DNA of 64,000 nt from Caballeronia pedi. Lineage in GTDB: Bacteria; Pseudomonadota; Gammaproteobacteria; Burkholderiales; Burkholderiaceae. Position numbers and translations under genes: made by a program. This document shows, piece by piece, positions 26,651 to 36,462 of this stretch (the first letter of the stretch is position 1; each line of letters opens with the position of its first letter). The notes under the pieces were generated by a model. The model did not search any database, was not told the DNA's origin, and was given only the letters and a program-made list of their open reading frames with translations. The stretch spans positions 310,001 to 374,000 of the forward strand of contig NZ_FCOE02000005.1 of the NCBI RefSeq assembly GCF_001544915.2. The letters run 5' to 3'.

Positions 26651-27408
26651 CTACGTTTTGAGCCGGTAACCCGTCTTGAAGATCCACGCGACGATCGCGA
26701 TGAACACCGCAAGAAAGACCAGCGTCATGCCGAAACTCACGCCGACCTGGACATCGGCGAGTCCGTAAAAGCTCCAGCGAAAGCCGCTGATCAGATAGAC
26801 GACCGGATTGAACAGCGCGACGGTCTTCCAGAACGGCGGCAGGATGTTGATCGAATAGAAGCTGCCGCCGAGAAACGTGAGCGGCGTGACGATCAGAAGC
26901 GGAATGATCTGCAGCTTCTCGAAGCCGTCCGCCCATACGCCGATGATGAACCCGAGCAGGCTGAACGTCACCGACGTGAGCAGCAGAAACACGATCATCC
27001 AGACAGGATGATCGATTCTGAGCGGCACGAATAATCGTGCGGTCAGAAGAATGATCAGGCCGAGGATCACGGATTTGGTCGCCGCCGCGCCCACGTAGCT
27101 CAGGACGAGCTCGAAGTACGAGACCGGCGCGGACAACAGTTCGTAGATCGTCCCGGTGAATTTCGGAAAATAAATGCCGAAAGACGCGTTGGCGATGCTT
27201 TGCGTCAACAGCGACAACATCACGAGGCCCGGCACGATGAACGCGCCATAGCTGATGCCATCGACTTCCGGAATGCGCGAGCCGATGGCCGCCCCGAAGA
27301 CGACGAAGTAAAGCGATGTGGAAATGACCGGCGACACGATGCTCTGCATCAGCGTGCGTCCGGCGCGCGCCATCTCGAAACGGTAGATCGCGCGAACGGC
27401 GTATAGAT

Positions 27409-27412
<4 letters not shown>
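26651..27412 (-). CDS. ABC-2-type transporter permease
   Basis: The 253-residue membrane protein has about six hydrophobic helices and the ABC-2 motif region near [17 protein letters not shown]. Its start overlaps the stop of the ATPase gene by four bases (ATGA), so the two form a half-size exporter pair that would work as a dimer of each. Family relatives include polysaccharide and drug exporters such as NodJ and YadH; the cargo is unknown. msrB follows 46 bases downstream. Confidence 0.9.
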
Positions 27413-28335
<923 letters not shown>

Positions 28336-28453
28336 GGCGGGACGATAGCAGATACCGGACGATCCGGCTCGGACGAAGGGGTCGTCCGTTCGGCCGATGT
28401 TCGGCACGCGCCGCGCTGCCTACAATGCACTGCTGAATGCCAGGAGCCACACG

Positions 28454-28933
28454 ATGCTTTTCGAACAGATCCAGACCACTTGCCTCAACGACGCGGACCT
28501 GCCGTGGGTGCCGTTCACGCCGTACAGCGCGCGCGTGCTCGTCAAGTATTTCAAACTCGACCCGATCCGCGGCGAGGTCATCGCGCTGATGAAAGCGCCT
28601 GCCAAAGGGCAGATGCCCCGGCATCGTCATACGGGAACGGTGATCGTCTATACGGTCGAAGGACGCTGGAAGTATCGCGAGCATGACTGGATCGCGGAGC
28701 CGGGAAGCATCGTGTACGAAACGGCCGGATCGAGCCACACGCCCGAGGCGCTGCCAGCTGTTTCGGGCAGCGCGGATATCGTTACGCTCAACATCATCCA
28801 GGGCGAACTGCTCTTCGTGAACGACGCAGGCCAGGTGCTCGCCGCCGAAAACTGGCGGAGCGGCTGGGACCGTTACGTTGCCTTCTGTCATGCAAACGGC
28901 ATCGCGACGCGAGATTTGACGGCTTTCGGGTAA
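28454..28933 (+). CDS. Cupin protein of the 2,4'-dihydroxyacetophenone dioxygenase family
   Basis: The 159-residue protein is a single cupin domain with the metal histidines in MPRHRHTGTVIVYTVEGRW and a later SSHTPEAL. Relatives annotated as 2,4'-dihydroxyacetophenone or acetylacetone dioxygenase cleave carbon-carbon bonds with iron; whether this one is such an enzyme is not certain. CAGGAGCC precedes the start. It is divergent from the ABC ATPase and lies 112 bases before a beta-oxidation gene. Confidence 0.78.
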   Translation: MLFEQIQTTCLNDADLPWVPFTPYSARVLVKYFKLDPIRGEVIALMKAPAKGQMPRHRHTGTVIVYTVEGRWKYREHDWIAEPGSIVYETAGSSHTPEALPAVSGSADIVTLNIIQGELLFVNDAGQVLAAENWRSGWDRYVAFCHANGIATRDLTAFG

Positions 28934-29045
28934 CGTCGCGGCCCGCGTCGCTGGTTAGAATCTTCCCTGGACGCGCCGTGCGCGCTTTCGACCATTTCCG
29001 TTTTGCCGGCCGCTCGCGCCGGCGCAGATCAAGGAGGAGCAGGAC

Positions 29046-29897
29046 ATGACCATTCAGACCGTCGGCATCGTCGGCGCGGGAACCATGGGCAACGGCATCG
29101 CGCAGGTCGCGGCCGTCGCAGGCTTCAAAGTGGTGCTGATCGACGTCACCGACGCCGCGCTCGCCAAGGGCGTCGCCGCGCTCACGGGCAGCCTGGAGCG
29201 GCTCGTATCGAAAGACAAGCTGGAGGCGTCGGCGCGCGACGCGGCGTTGAAGCGCATCGAGACCTCGACCGATTACGCGCGTCTTTCCGAAGCCGACATC
29301 GTGATCGAAGCCGCGACGGAGAACGTCGAACTGAAGAATCGTATCCTGAAGCAGATCGAAGGCGCCGCGCGCGCCGATGCGATCATCGCGTCGAACACGT
29401 CGTCGATCTCGATCACCGCGCTCGCCGCGACGCTCGCCACGCCCGAGCGCTTCATCGGCATGCACTTCTTCAATCCGGTGCCGCTGCTGCAACTCGTCGA
29501 AGTGATTCGCGGCGTGCAGACCAGCGACGAAACCGCGTCCGCGGTGCGCGAACTTACCGAGAAGCTCGACAAATCGCCGATCGGCGTGCGCAACTCGCCG
29601 GGCTTCGTCGTCAACCGCATTCTCGTGCCGATGATCAACGAAGCGTTCTACGTGCTCTACGAGGGCGTCGCGAGCGCGGAGGAAATCGACGCGGGCATGA
29701 AGCTCGGCGCGAATCATCCGATCGGCCCGCTCGCGCTCGCGGACCTGATCGGCCTCGACGTGTGCCTCTCGGTGATGGACGTGTTCCTCAAGGACTTCGG
29801 CGATTCGAAATACCGCGCGTGCCCGCTCTTGCGCGAACTCGTCTCGGCGGGACGCCTCGGGCGCAAGACGAAGCGCGGCGTGTACCGGTACGACTAA
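29046..29897 (+). CDS. 3-hydroxybutyryl-CoA dehydrogenase
   Basis: The 283-residue enzyme would oxidise 3-hydroxyacyl-CoA with NAD(P)+ or run in reverse. It has the Rossmann motif GIVGAGTMGNGIAQVA at 8-23, the family motif GMHFFNPVPLLQLVEVIRG with the catalytic His, and NSPGFVVNRIL. The length fits single-domain Hbd/PaaH. A strong AAGGAGGAG site precedes the ATG. Its end overlaps the convergent glutathione transferase gene by four bases. No thiolase or other pathway gene is adjacent. Confidence 0.92.
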   Translation: MTIQTVGIVGAGTMGNGIAQVAAVAGFKVVLIDVTDAALAKGVAALTGSLERLVSKDKLEASARDAALKRIETSTDYARLSEADIVIEAATENVELKNRILKQIEGAARADAIIASNTSSISITALAATLATPERFIGMHFFNPVPLLQLVEVIRGVQTSDETASAVRELTEKLDKSPIGVRNSPGFVVNRILVPMINEAFYVLYEGVASAEEIDAGMKLGANHPIGPLALADLIGLDVCLSVMDVFLKDFGDSKYRACPLLRELVSAGRLGRKTKRGVYRYD

Positions 29898-30835
29898 GCC
29901 GCGTCGAAATCGAGCACCGGTCCGGCGGGCACGATGCCCGTCGGATTGATCGTCCGATGGCTTTCGTAGTAATGCCGCTTGATGTGCTCGAAGTTCACGG
30001 TCGCGGCGACGCCCGGCATCCGGCAGATCTCGCGCACGTACGTCGAAAGATGCGGATAGTCCGCGATGCGCCGCAGATTGCACTTGAAGTGGCCGACATA
30101 CACCGCGTCGAAGCGCACGAGCGTCGTGAAGAGACGAATGTCCGCTTCGGTAAAGCGCTCGCCTGTCAGATAGCGGCGCGTGCTCAGGCGCTCTTCGAGT
30201 AAATCGAGCGTCTCGAATAGCGGCGTCACTGCTTCTTCATACGCAGTCTGCGTCGTCGCGAAGCCCGCTTTGTAGACGCCGTTGTTGACCGTGTCGTAGA
30301 TGCGCGCATTGAGGGCGTCGATCTCGTCGCGCAACTCGCGCGGATAATAATCGCCCGGTTTCGCGCCGATGCCGTCGAACGCGGAATTCAGCATCCGAAT
30401 GATTTCCGACGACTCGTTGTTGACGATCGTCCCGCGCGTCTTGTCCCAGAGAATCGGCACAGTCACGCGCCCGGAATAACGCGGATCGGCGGCGGTGTAG
30501 ACCTGATGCAGAAAGCGCGCCGCGTTGATCGGGTCCGGCACGACACCCGGCGCGTCATCGAAGGTCCAGCCGTTTTCCAGCATCAGCCAGTTCACGACCG
30601 ATACGTCGATCATCCCTTCCAGCCCCTTCAACGCGCGCATGATGAGCGTGCGATGCGCCCACGGGCACGCGAGACTCACATAAAGGTGGTAGCGCCCCGC
30701 CTCGGCCTTGAAGCCGGTATCGCCGTCAGCCGTCACCCAGTTGCGGAACGCGGCGTCCTTGCGCACGAAGCGTCCGCCCGTGGACGACGTGTCGTACCAC
30801 TTGTCCTGCCATCGTCCGTCGACGAGAAGTCCCAT
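29894..30835 (-). CDS. Glutathione S-transferase of the glutathionyl-hydroquinone reductase type
   Basis: The 313-residue protein belongs to the YqjG/ECM4 (Xi-class) family, which reduces glutathionyl-hydroquinones. The catalytic Cys lies in SLACPWAHRTLIM, glutathione contacts in VPILWDKTRGTIVNNESSEI, and the C-terminal helical domain ends with INPTGIVPAGP. The length of over 300 residues and the CPWAHR motif separate it from ordinary GSTs. It is transcribed leftward, convergent with the 3-hydroxyacyl-CoA dehydrogenase gene. Confidence 0.92.
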   Translation of the reverse strand: MGLLVDGRWQDKWYDTSSTGGRFVRKDAAFRNWVTADGDTGFKAEAGRYHLYVSLACPWAHRTLIMRALKGLEGMIDVSVVNWLMLENGWTFDDAPGVVPDPINAARFLHQVYTAADPRYSGRVTVPILWDKTRGTIVNNESSEIIRMLNSAFDGIGAKPGDYYPRELRDEIDALNARIYDTVNNGVYKAGFATTQTAYEEAVTPLFETLDLLEERLSTRRYLTGERFTEADIRLFTTLVRFDAVYVGHFKCNLRRIADYPHLSTYVREICRMPGVAATVNFEHIKRHYYESHRTINPTGIVPAGPVLDFDAA

Positions 30836-30890
30836 TTCGATGCTCCCTGTTTGCCGTGGCGCACGACACGCGCCACGGCATCGCTATGTA

Positions 30891-31862
30891 TCAGTTGGAT
30901 GAAGGCGCGCCGATGAAGCGCACGAGTTGCGCCATGGTCGCATCCGGCGCTTCTTCCATCAGCCAGTGGCCCGCGCCCGGCACGACCACGCCCTGCACGT
31001 TGGTCGCGACGAGCTTCGCCTGATCGATCAGGAACGTGCCCGATGCGCGTTCGCCGGTAAGGACGAGCATCGGCATGGCGAGCGGCGTTTTCGCGAAAGC
31101 GGCGAAGTCCGCCGCGTCTTGCGGGAACGCGTGAAAATATTCGAAGCCCGCGCGCATGCGGCCGTTGCGCGCATATTGCGCCGAATAATAGCGGCGATCG
31201 GCTTCGCTCACCGAACGCGCGGGATCGGCGGCGAAGTCGTTCCAGAAATGCTCGAAGAAGGTGCGTTCGCGTCCGCGCACGAGCTTTTCCGGCGTGTCGC
31301 CGTAGAAGTTGAAGTGCCATTTGTCGCGCAGGAGCCAGACTTTCTGCCAGTCGCCGACGCCGGGCAGAAACGCATCCATCAGCACGATGCTTTCCACTTC
31401 GTCGGGATACTGCGCCGCGTACGCATACGCGACCATCAGCCCGATGTCATGTCCAACGAGCTTCACCTTGCGAAACCCGAGCGCCCGCACCATCGCGTGG
31501 ATGTCTTGCGCGAGCGTTTTCTTGTCGTAGCCGGAAGCGGGCATCGCCGAGCCGCCGGCGCCCGGCAGATCGGGCGCGATCACCACGCGCTCGCTCGCGA
31601 GACGCGTCATCAGCGGCTGCCACATGTGGCTCGTTTCCGTGTAGCCGTGCAGGAGCACGACGGGTGTCGCATCGCCCTGCCCGGCTTGCAGATAGTGCAG
31701 TTCGACGCCGTTCGCGTCGATCGTGCGCGACTGGATCGCGCTCGCGGCGGCGGACGGTTGCGGCGCGCGCGGCGTGTTCGCGGCATGCGCGAGCGGTTGC
31801 AGGGCGGCGGCGGCCAGCAGCACGCCGGCGGCGCGGCGCATCGTGTGAAGGAAGGCTTTCAT
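30891..31862 (-). CDS. Exported alpha/beta hydrolase, epoxide-hydrolase-like
   Basis: The 323-residue protein has a signal peptide (cleavage near PLAHA) and an alpha/beta hydrolase core. The oxyanion motif is LLHGYTETSHMW, the nucleophile elbow GHDIGL has Asp instead of Ser, and the catalytic His lies in VPGAGHWLMEE. An Asp nucleophile is typical of epoxide hydrolases and haloalkane dehalogenases, and the cap segment DKWHFNFYGD suits the former. A divergent LysR gene 106 bases away may control it. Confidence 0.87.
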   Translation of the reverse strand: MKAFLHTMRRAAGVLLAAAALQPLAHAANTPRAPQPSAAASAIQSRTIDANGVELHYLQAGQGDATPVVLLHGYTETSHMWQPLMTRLASERVVIAPDLPGAGGSAMPASGYDKKTLAQDIHAMVRALGFRKVKLVGHDIGLMVAYAYAAQYPDEVESIVLMDAFLPGVGDWQKVWLLRDKWHFNFYGDTPEKLVRGRERTFFEHFWNDFAADPARSVSEADRRYYSAQYARNGRMRAGFEYFHAFPQDAADFAAFAKTPLAMPMLVLTGERASGTFLIDQAKLVATNVQGVVVPGAGHWLMEEAPDATMAQLVRFIGAPSSN

Positions 31863-31968
31863 CGTTCAGCTCCATCGAAGGTTGGTTGGTTCGATGAAGC
31901 TCATGTTGGACCGCCGCGCCGGTTTTGCCGTACGATCCGGACGATGAACTCGTTCGATGGAGTCGAAC

Positions 31969-32883
31969 ATGTTGTCAGAGGACGAACTCTCGCTGCTCGA
32001 CGCGATCCGCGAAACCGGCAGCCTGTCGCGCGCGGCGGCGCGGCTCGGCAAGGCCCCGTCGACGGTCTCGCATGCCGCACGTCAACTGGAAACGCGCTTC
32101 GACGCGCTGCTGTTCGACCGGCGCCGCTATCGCCTGCAGTTGACGCCCGCCGGTCATCTGCTCGCCGACGAAGCGTCGCGCCTGATGCTCGATGTGTCGC
32201 GGCTCGCGCAGCGCGTGAAGCAGATCGCGAGCGGCTGGGAAGACCGGCTATGGATCGTCTGCGATGAAATCCTCGAATTCGAGACGCTGCTGCCGGTCGT
32301 GCAGGCGTTCGATGCGCTCGACTCCGGCGTCGCGCTGCGCATCACGCACGAAGTGCTGAGCGGCACGTGGGAAGCCCTGCGCGACGGCCGCGCGGATCTG
32401 ATCGTCGGCGCGACCAACGAGCCGCCCGCGATTCCTGGCCTGCGCTGGTTCGAACTCGGCGTGATGCAATGGGTGTTCGCGGTGTCGTCGCGGCATCCGC
32501 TCGCGAAGGTGGACGGGCCGCTCAGGCGCGAGCAGATCGCGGCGCATCGGGCGGTCGTCGTCGCGGATTCGTCGCGCTCGGCGGGCCGCGCGTACGGCGT
32601 GCTCGGCGGCCAGGCCGCGTTCGCCGTGCCGACCATGCGCGCGAAAATCCTCGCGCAGCGGCACGGGCTCGGTACGGGCTGGGTGCCGCGGCATCGCGTG
32701 GAAACGTTGCTCGCGCGCGGCGAACTCGTCGAAAAGGAAACCGCCGATCCGCGCGAGCCGAACGTTCTGTATGTCGCGTGGCGCGGCGATCACGAAGGCC
32801 GCGCGCTGCAATGGTGGACCGAGCAACTGCGCCAGCCGCGCCTCGCGAAACGTCTCGTCGACGGACTGGACGCGTTTGCGTAA
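31969..32883 (+). CDS. LysR-family transcriptional regulator
   Basis: The 304-residue regulator has an N-terminal winged helix (AIRETGSLSRAAARLGKAPS then VSHAARQLETRFDALLFDRR, about residues 10-55) and a periplasmic-binding-protein-like effector domain (residues 90-295). The ATG at 31969 has GGAG six bases upstream; another at 31957 is possible. It is divergent from the epoxide-hydrolase-like gene, the usual arrangement for a LysR regulator and its target, but no operator was identified. Confidence 0.9.
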   Translation: MLSEDELSLLDAIRETGSLSRAAARLGKAPSTVSHAARQLETRFDALLFDRRRYRLQLTPAGHLLADEASRLMLDVSRLAQRVKQIASGWEDRLWIVCDEILEFETLLPVVQAFDALDSGVALRITHEVLSGTWEALRDGRADLIVGATNEPPAIPGLRWFELGVMQWVFAVSSRHPLAKVDGPLRREQIAAHRAVVVADSSRSAGRAYGVLGGQAAFAVPTMRAKILAQRHGLGTGWVPRHRVETLLARGELVEKETADPREPNVLYVAWRGDHEGRALQWWTEQLRQPRLAKRLVDGLDAFA

Positions 32884-32977
32884 AACCCGGTTACAAATTC
32901 GCCGCCCGCCAGGCGACGGGAATCGCCGCGCCACTGCGTTCAATGTCTCGTCGCAACCTGAACCGACGGGACACATC

Positions 32978-33310
32978 ATGAGAAAAACACCTTCGCCGCT
33001 GCGCGCGGCGCTTTCGGCCGCCATGCTCGCGCCGGTCATCGCGGTTTCATTCGCCGCCCTGCACAGCGCCCCCGCGCACGCGCAGGCCATCATCATCGCG
33101 CCGTCCGCACCACCGCCGGCCCGCGTCGAAGCGCCTCCGCCCGCGCGCGCCGGTTACGCATGGGACCCCGGCCACTGGCGCTGGGCGCATGGCGGCTACG
33201 TCTGGGCGCCGGGACACTGGCGGCCGGTGCGCGCGGGGTATCGCTGGATTCCGGGACACTGGGTGCAGCGCGGGCCGAACTGGCGCTGGGTCGAAGGGCA
33301 CTGGGCGTGA
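32978..33310 (+). CDS. Exported YXWGXW-repeat protein
   Basis: The 110-residue product has a signal peptide (cleavage near PAHAQ) and three to four tandem repeats of the form Y-x-W-x-P/G-G-H-W: YAWDPGHWRW, YVWAPGHWRP, YRWIPGHWVQ and WRWVEGHWA. These Trp/His-rich repeats define a small exported family in beta-proteobacteria, function unknown. The next gene is a tiny lipoprotein on the same strand. Confidence 0.85.
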   Translation: MRKTPSPLRAALSAAMLAPVIAVSFAALHSAPAHAQAIIIAPSAPPPARVEAPPPARAGYAWDPGHWRWAHGGYVWAPGHWRPVRAGYRWIPGHWVQRGPNWRWVEGHWA

Positions 33311-33335
33311 CCGCATCGAACCGGAGTGGCTCATC

Positions 33336-33443
33336 ATGCTGAAGACATTGCTCGCCGCCGCGCTGGTCGCGGCGACACTGGCCGGCTGCGTCGTGTATCC
33401 GGCTCGGCCTGTCTACTATCGCGGGCCGGTCGTCGTTTACTGA
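33336..33443 (+). CDS. Tiny lipoprotein
   Basis: The 35-residue product has a lipoprotein signal with lipobox LAGC (Cys18) and only 17 mature residues (CVVYPARPVYYRGPVVVY), rich in Tyr, Pro and Val. GGAG precedes the ATG. It follows the YXWGXW gene by 25 bases and is probably co-transcribed. It would be anchored in the membrane as a short peptide tag; its function is unknown. Confidence 0.6.
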   Translation: MLKTLLAAALVAATLAGCVVYPARPVYYRGPVVVY

Positions 33444-33515
33444 GGATGCGGGCGAAGGCGTCGATCCGCCTCGCCCGCGAGCAGTCCGACATGCGCAACG
33501 AGACCCGACACCACA

Positions 33516-34088
33516 TTGAACGAAGAAGAAGATCCGGACACCGCGCTCATTGCCCGCGTCGGCAATCGGGAGGCGGGAGCCGTGCGCGAGATGGTCGCGC
33601 GCAAGCTCCCGCGCATCGTCGCGCTCGCGGCGCGCATGCTCGGCGACCGTGACGAGGCCGACGACGTGGCCCAGGAAGCGTTCCTGCGCATCTGGAAGAT
33701 CGCTCCGAAGTGGCGGTCCGGGTCGGCGCGCTTCGATACGTGGCTGCATCGCGTGACGCTCAATCTTTGTTATGACCGTCTGCGGCGTCACCGGGAGACC
33801 AGTGTGTCCGATGAATGGCCGGAGCAGGCCGATCTCGCGCCCTTGCCCGACGAGCGCCTTGATACGGCGCATGCAAACGCGCGTATCCGACGAGCGCTCG
33901 CCACGTTGCCCACGCGTCAGCGCGAAGCGCTCGTGCTGCAGTACTACCAGGAACTCCCGAACGCGGAAGCGGCGGCGGCGATGGGCGTGAGCGTCGAGGC
34001 GCTCGAAAGCCTGCTCGCCCGCGCGCGGCGCAATCTCAGGACCGCGCTCGCGAATACCGGCGGCGACGCTCCGAAGGAACATCGATGA
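33516..34088 (+). CDS. ECF-type RNA polymerase sigma factor
   Basis: The 190-residue sigma factor has region 2 (LPRIVALAARMLGDRDEADD then VAQEAFLRIWK) with the core-binding and -10 melting helices, and region 4 (LPTRQREALVLQYYQELPNA) for -35 recognition. No in-frame ATG exists before the conserved domain back to a stop at 33441, so translation probably starts at the TTG at 33516, with a weak ribosome site. Its stop overlaps the anti-sigma gene (ATGA). It is likely to control its own operon. Confidence 0.9.
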   Translation: MNEEEDPDTALIARVGNREAGAVREMVARKLPRIVALAARMLGDRDEADDVAQEAFLRIWKIAPKWRSGSARFDTWLHRVTLNLCYDRLRRHRETSVSDEWPEQADLAPLPDERLDTAHANARIRRALATLPTRQREALVLQYYQELPNAEAAAAMGVSVEALESLLARARRNLRTALANTGGDAPKEHR

Positions 34089-34519
34089 CCCCCGAACGAT
34101 TCCGCCAACTCACCGAGACTTACGGCGCATCGCCGGAACGTTGGCCCGCGGGCGAACGCGACGCAGCGCTCGCGCTCGTGCATGCGGGCGACGCGCAAAC
34201 GCTCGCCGCGCTCGCCGAAGCGCGCGCGCTCGACAGCATGCTCGATGCACACGCCGTCGCCGCGCCGAGTCCGGCGCTCGCGCGGCGCATCGTCGCGTCG
34301 GCGCCGGCGCAACCCGCGCGCGCGTTCTGGCGGCGTCCGCGCATCTGGTTCTCGGGCGTGGGGTTCGTCGGCGTTGGCGCGGCGGGCGTCGTGGCGGGCG
34401 CACTGCTGGTTTCGCTGCTCGCGTCCGCGCCGGGCGACAGTGCGCACGGCGGCTGGTTCGAGCAATCCTATTCGGGCACGGCCTTCGGCGGCGCCCCTTC
34501 CGACTGGAGCGATCAATGA
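34085..34519 (+). CDS. Probable membrane anti-sigma factor
   Basis: The 144-residue protein has a cytoplasmic N-terminus (FRQLTETYGASPERWPAGER), one membrane helix near residues 92-118 (VGFVGVGAAGVVAGALLVSL), and a short periplasmic tail. It overlaps both the sigma gene before and the sensor gene after by four bases. Position and topology indicate an anti-sigma factor holding the ECF sigma factor at the membrane. Sequence alone would not identify it. Confidence 0.75.
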   Translation: MTPERFRQLTETYGASPERWPAGERDAALALVHAGDAQTLAALAEARALDSMLDAHAVAAPSPALARRIVASAPAQPARAFWRRPRIWFSGVGFVGVGAAGVVAGALLVSLLASAPGDSAHGGWFEQSYSGTAFGGAPSDWSDQ

Positions 34520-34989
34520 GTCCACGCACGCTGAAGACGCTCGCGGCGGTGTCGCTCGTGCTGAATGTGTTTCTGATCGGATCGATCGCGGGCGGCGCGT
34601 ATCGATGGTTCGCGCAGCAGCGCACCGAAGCGGCGCAGCAACGCGGTATCCGCTTCGCCGCCGCCGATCTCTCCGCCGAGCGCCAGCGCCAGTTGCGCGA
34701 CGCGTTGCGCGAGACGCGCCGCTCGAGCCTGCCGCTGATCCGCGATGCACGCGACGGACGTATCGATCTCGCGCAGAGCCTCGCGGCGCGCGATTTCGAC
34801 CGCAAAGCGCTCGACGATGCCCTCGCCCGCACGCGCCAGGCCGATGCCGCTTTGCGCGCGCGCATCGAAGGCGCGGTCGCGGACTTCGCGTCGACGCTCA
34901 CGCCCGACGAACGGCTGAAGCTGGTCGCGGCGATGGAACGTTACGGTCCGCTGCGCGCCCTGCCACCCGACGCACGGCCCAGGCCATGA
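34516..34989 (+). CDS. Periplasmic Spy/CpxP-like (heavy-metal-sensor type) protein
   Basis: The 157-residue protein has an uncleaved or signal-type hydrophobic helix (LKTLAAVSLVLNVFLIGSIA) and a long helical, Arg-rich periplasmic part with ADLSAERQRQLRDALRET and STLTPDERLKLVAAMERYGP. These recall the LTxxQ-type repeats of Spy/CpxP and CnrX-like sensors. Translation is coupled to the anti-sigma gene. It probably senses envelope or metal stress for the sigma factor; no metal-binding His or Cys cluster is visible. Confidence 0.75.
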   Translation: MSPRTLKTLAAVSLVLNVFLIGSIAGGAYRWFAQQRTEAAQQRGIRFAAADLSAERQRQLRDALRETRRSSLPLIRDARDGRIDLAQSLAARDFDRKALDDALARTRQADAALRARIEGAVADFASTLTPDERLKLVAAMERYGPLRALPPDARPRP

Positions 34990-35051
34990 ATCGCGCGACG
35001 GATTTTCCGCCCACCCGCGTTTAACCGGCATCGAGCACTTCGGAGCACGTC

Positions 35052-36458
35052 ATGGCCATCGCGCCGTCACTCTCGCCTGCCGCCATCGCGGTGAACCGCT
35101 TCGGACTCGGCGCGCGTCCGGGCGAGCCGCTGCCCGCCGATCCGCGCGGTTGGCTCGCGAACCAGGCCGATCCACGCGCGAGCACATATCAGCCGATGCC
35201 GCCCGCGCTGAGCGGCCAGCCATCGAGCGCAGCGCTCGCCGTGCGTTTCGCCGAGCGCCAGCGCGCACTGCGCGACGCGAGCGACGCCGACAAGCCCGCC
35301 GTGCGCAAGCAATACAGCGAGCAGATTCGCGACGCCTACCGCGATGCCGTCGATGCGCGCGTGACAAGCGCGCTCACGACGACCACGCCTTTCATCGAAC
35401 GCCTGGTGCATTTCTGGGCGAATCACTTCGCCGTGTCGATCGAAAAGCCGCCCGTCGCGATGCTCGCCGGATCGTTCGAGAACGAAGCGATCCGCCCGCA
35501 TGTGCTCGGGCGCTTCGAGGACATGCTCGTCGCGGCCGAGCGGCATCCGGCGATGCAGATCTTTCTGGATCAGGCGCGTTCTATCGGACCCGACAGTCCC
35601 GCCGTGATGCGCAATCCCGACAAGAGACGCGGGCTCAACGAAAACCTCGCGCGCGAGATCATGGAACTTCATACGCTCGGCGTGCGCAGCGGCTACACGC
35701 AGGCCGACGTGACCGAGTTCGCCCGCGCGCTCACCGGCTGGAGCCTCGGCGCGATGACGGCGACAGCCGCGAACAAGCCCAATGATCCGACGCCGCCCGG
35801 ACAGTTCGTGTTTCGTCCGCGTCTGCACGAACCGGGCGTGCGCACCGTGATGGGCACGCAATACGCGCAGGCGAACGAAGCGCAGCCGCTCGCCGTGCTG
35901 CACGATCTGGCCAACGCGCGCGCGACCGCGCATCACGTCGCGGAGAAGCTCGCGCGCCATTTCGTCGCCGATACGCCGCCGCCCGCGCTCGTCGACCGGC
36001 TCGCGAACGTCTTCAACGATACGGGCGGCGATCTGCCTTCGGTTTATCGCGCGCTGATCGATGCGCCCGAAGCGTGGCCGCCCGCGCCCGCCAAGTTCAA
36101 GACGCCGTGGGACTGGACAGTCTCATCGCTGCGCGGGCTCGGCCGTACCGATCTGCAAGGTGTGCGCGCCGCGCCGCTGCTCACGCAACTGGGCCAGCAG
36201 GTCTGGCGTCCCGGCTCGCCCGCCGGTTACGACGATATCGCCGCGAGCTGGGCCGCGCCCGATGCGCTCGTGCGCCGCGTCGAGCTCGCGCAGCGCTTCG
36301 CGGCGCGCGCGGGCGACCGGCTCGACGCTCGAACGCTCGGCCCGCAACTGCTTCCCGGTGCGCTGTCCGATGCGACCGCGAATGCCGTGTCACGCGCCGA
36401 AAGCGCGCCGACCGCGCTCGCGCTGCTGCTCGTGTCGCCCGACTTTCTGAGGAGATGA
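35052..36458 (+). CDS. DUF1800 family protein
   Basis: The 468-residue protein matches DUF1800: an N-terminal AVNRFGLGARPGE, central ERLVHFWANHFAVS, NENLAREIMELHTLGV, and a second half with HVAEKLARHFV. These proteins are exported or membrane-associated in many bacteria, nearly always encoded beside a DUF1501 gene as here (four-base gap). Function is unknown. It begins 62 bases after the Spy-like gene and may belong to the sigma-factor operon. Confidence 0.9.
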   Translation: MAIAPSLSPAAIAVNRFGLGARPGEPLPADPRGWLANQADPRASTYQPMPPALSGQPSSAALAVRFAERQRALRDASDADKPAVRKQYSEQIRDAYRDAVDARVTSALTTTTPFIERLVHFWANHFAVSIEKPPVAMLAGSFENEAIRPHVLGRFEDMLVAAERHPAMQIFLDQARSIGPDSPAVMRNPDKRRGLNENLAREIMELHTLGVRSGYTQADVTEFARALTGWSLGAMTATAANKPNDPTPPGQFVFRPRLHEPGVRTVMGTQYAQANEAQPLAVLHDLANARATAHHVAEKLARHFVADTPPPALVDRLANVFNDTGGDLPSVYRALIDAPEAWPPAPAKFKTPWDWTVSSLRGLGRTDLQGVRAAPLLTQLGQQVWRPGSPAGYDDIAASWAAPDALVRRVELAQRFAARAGDRLDARTLGPQLLPGALSDATANAVSRAESAPTALALLLVSPDFLRR

Positions 36459-36462
36459 ACCC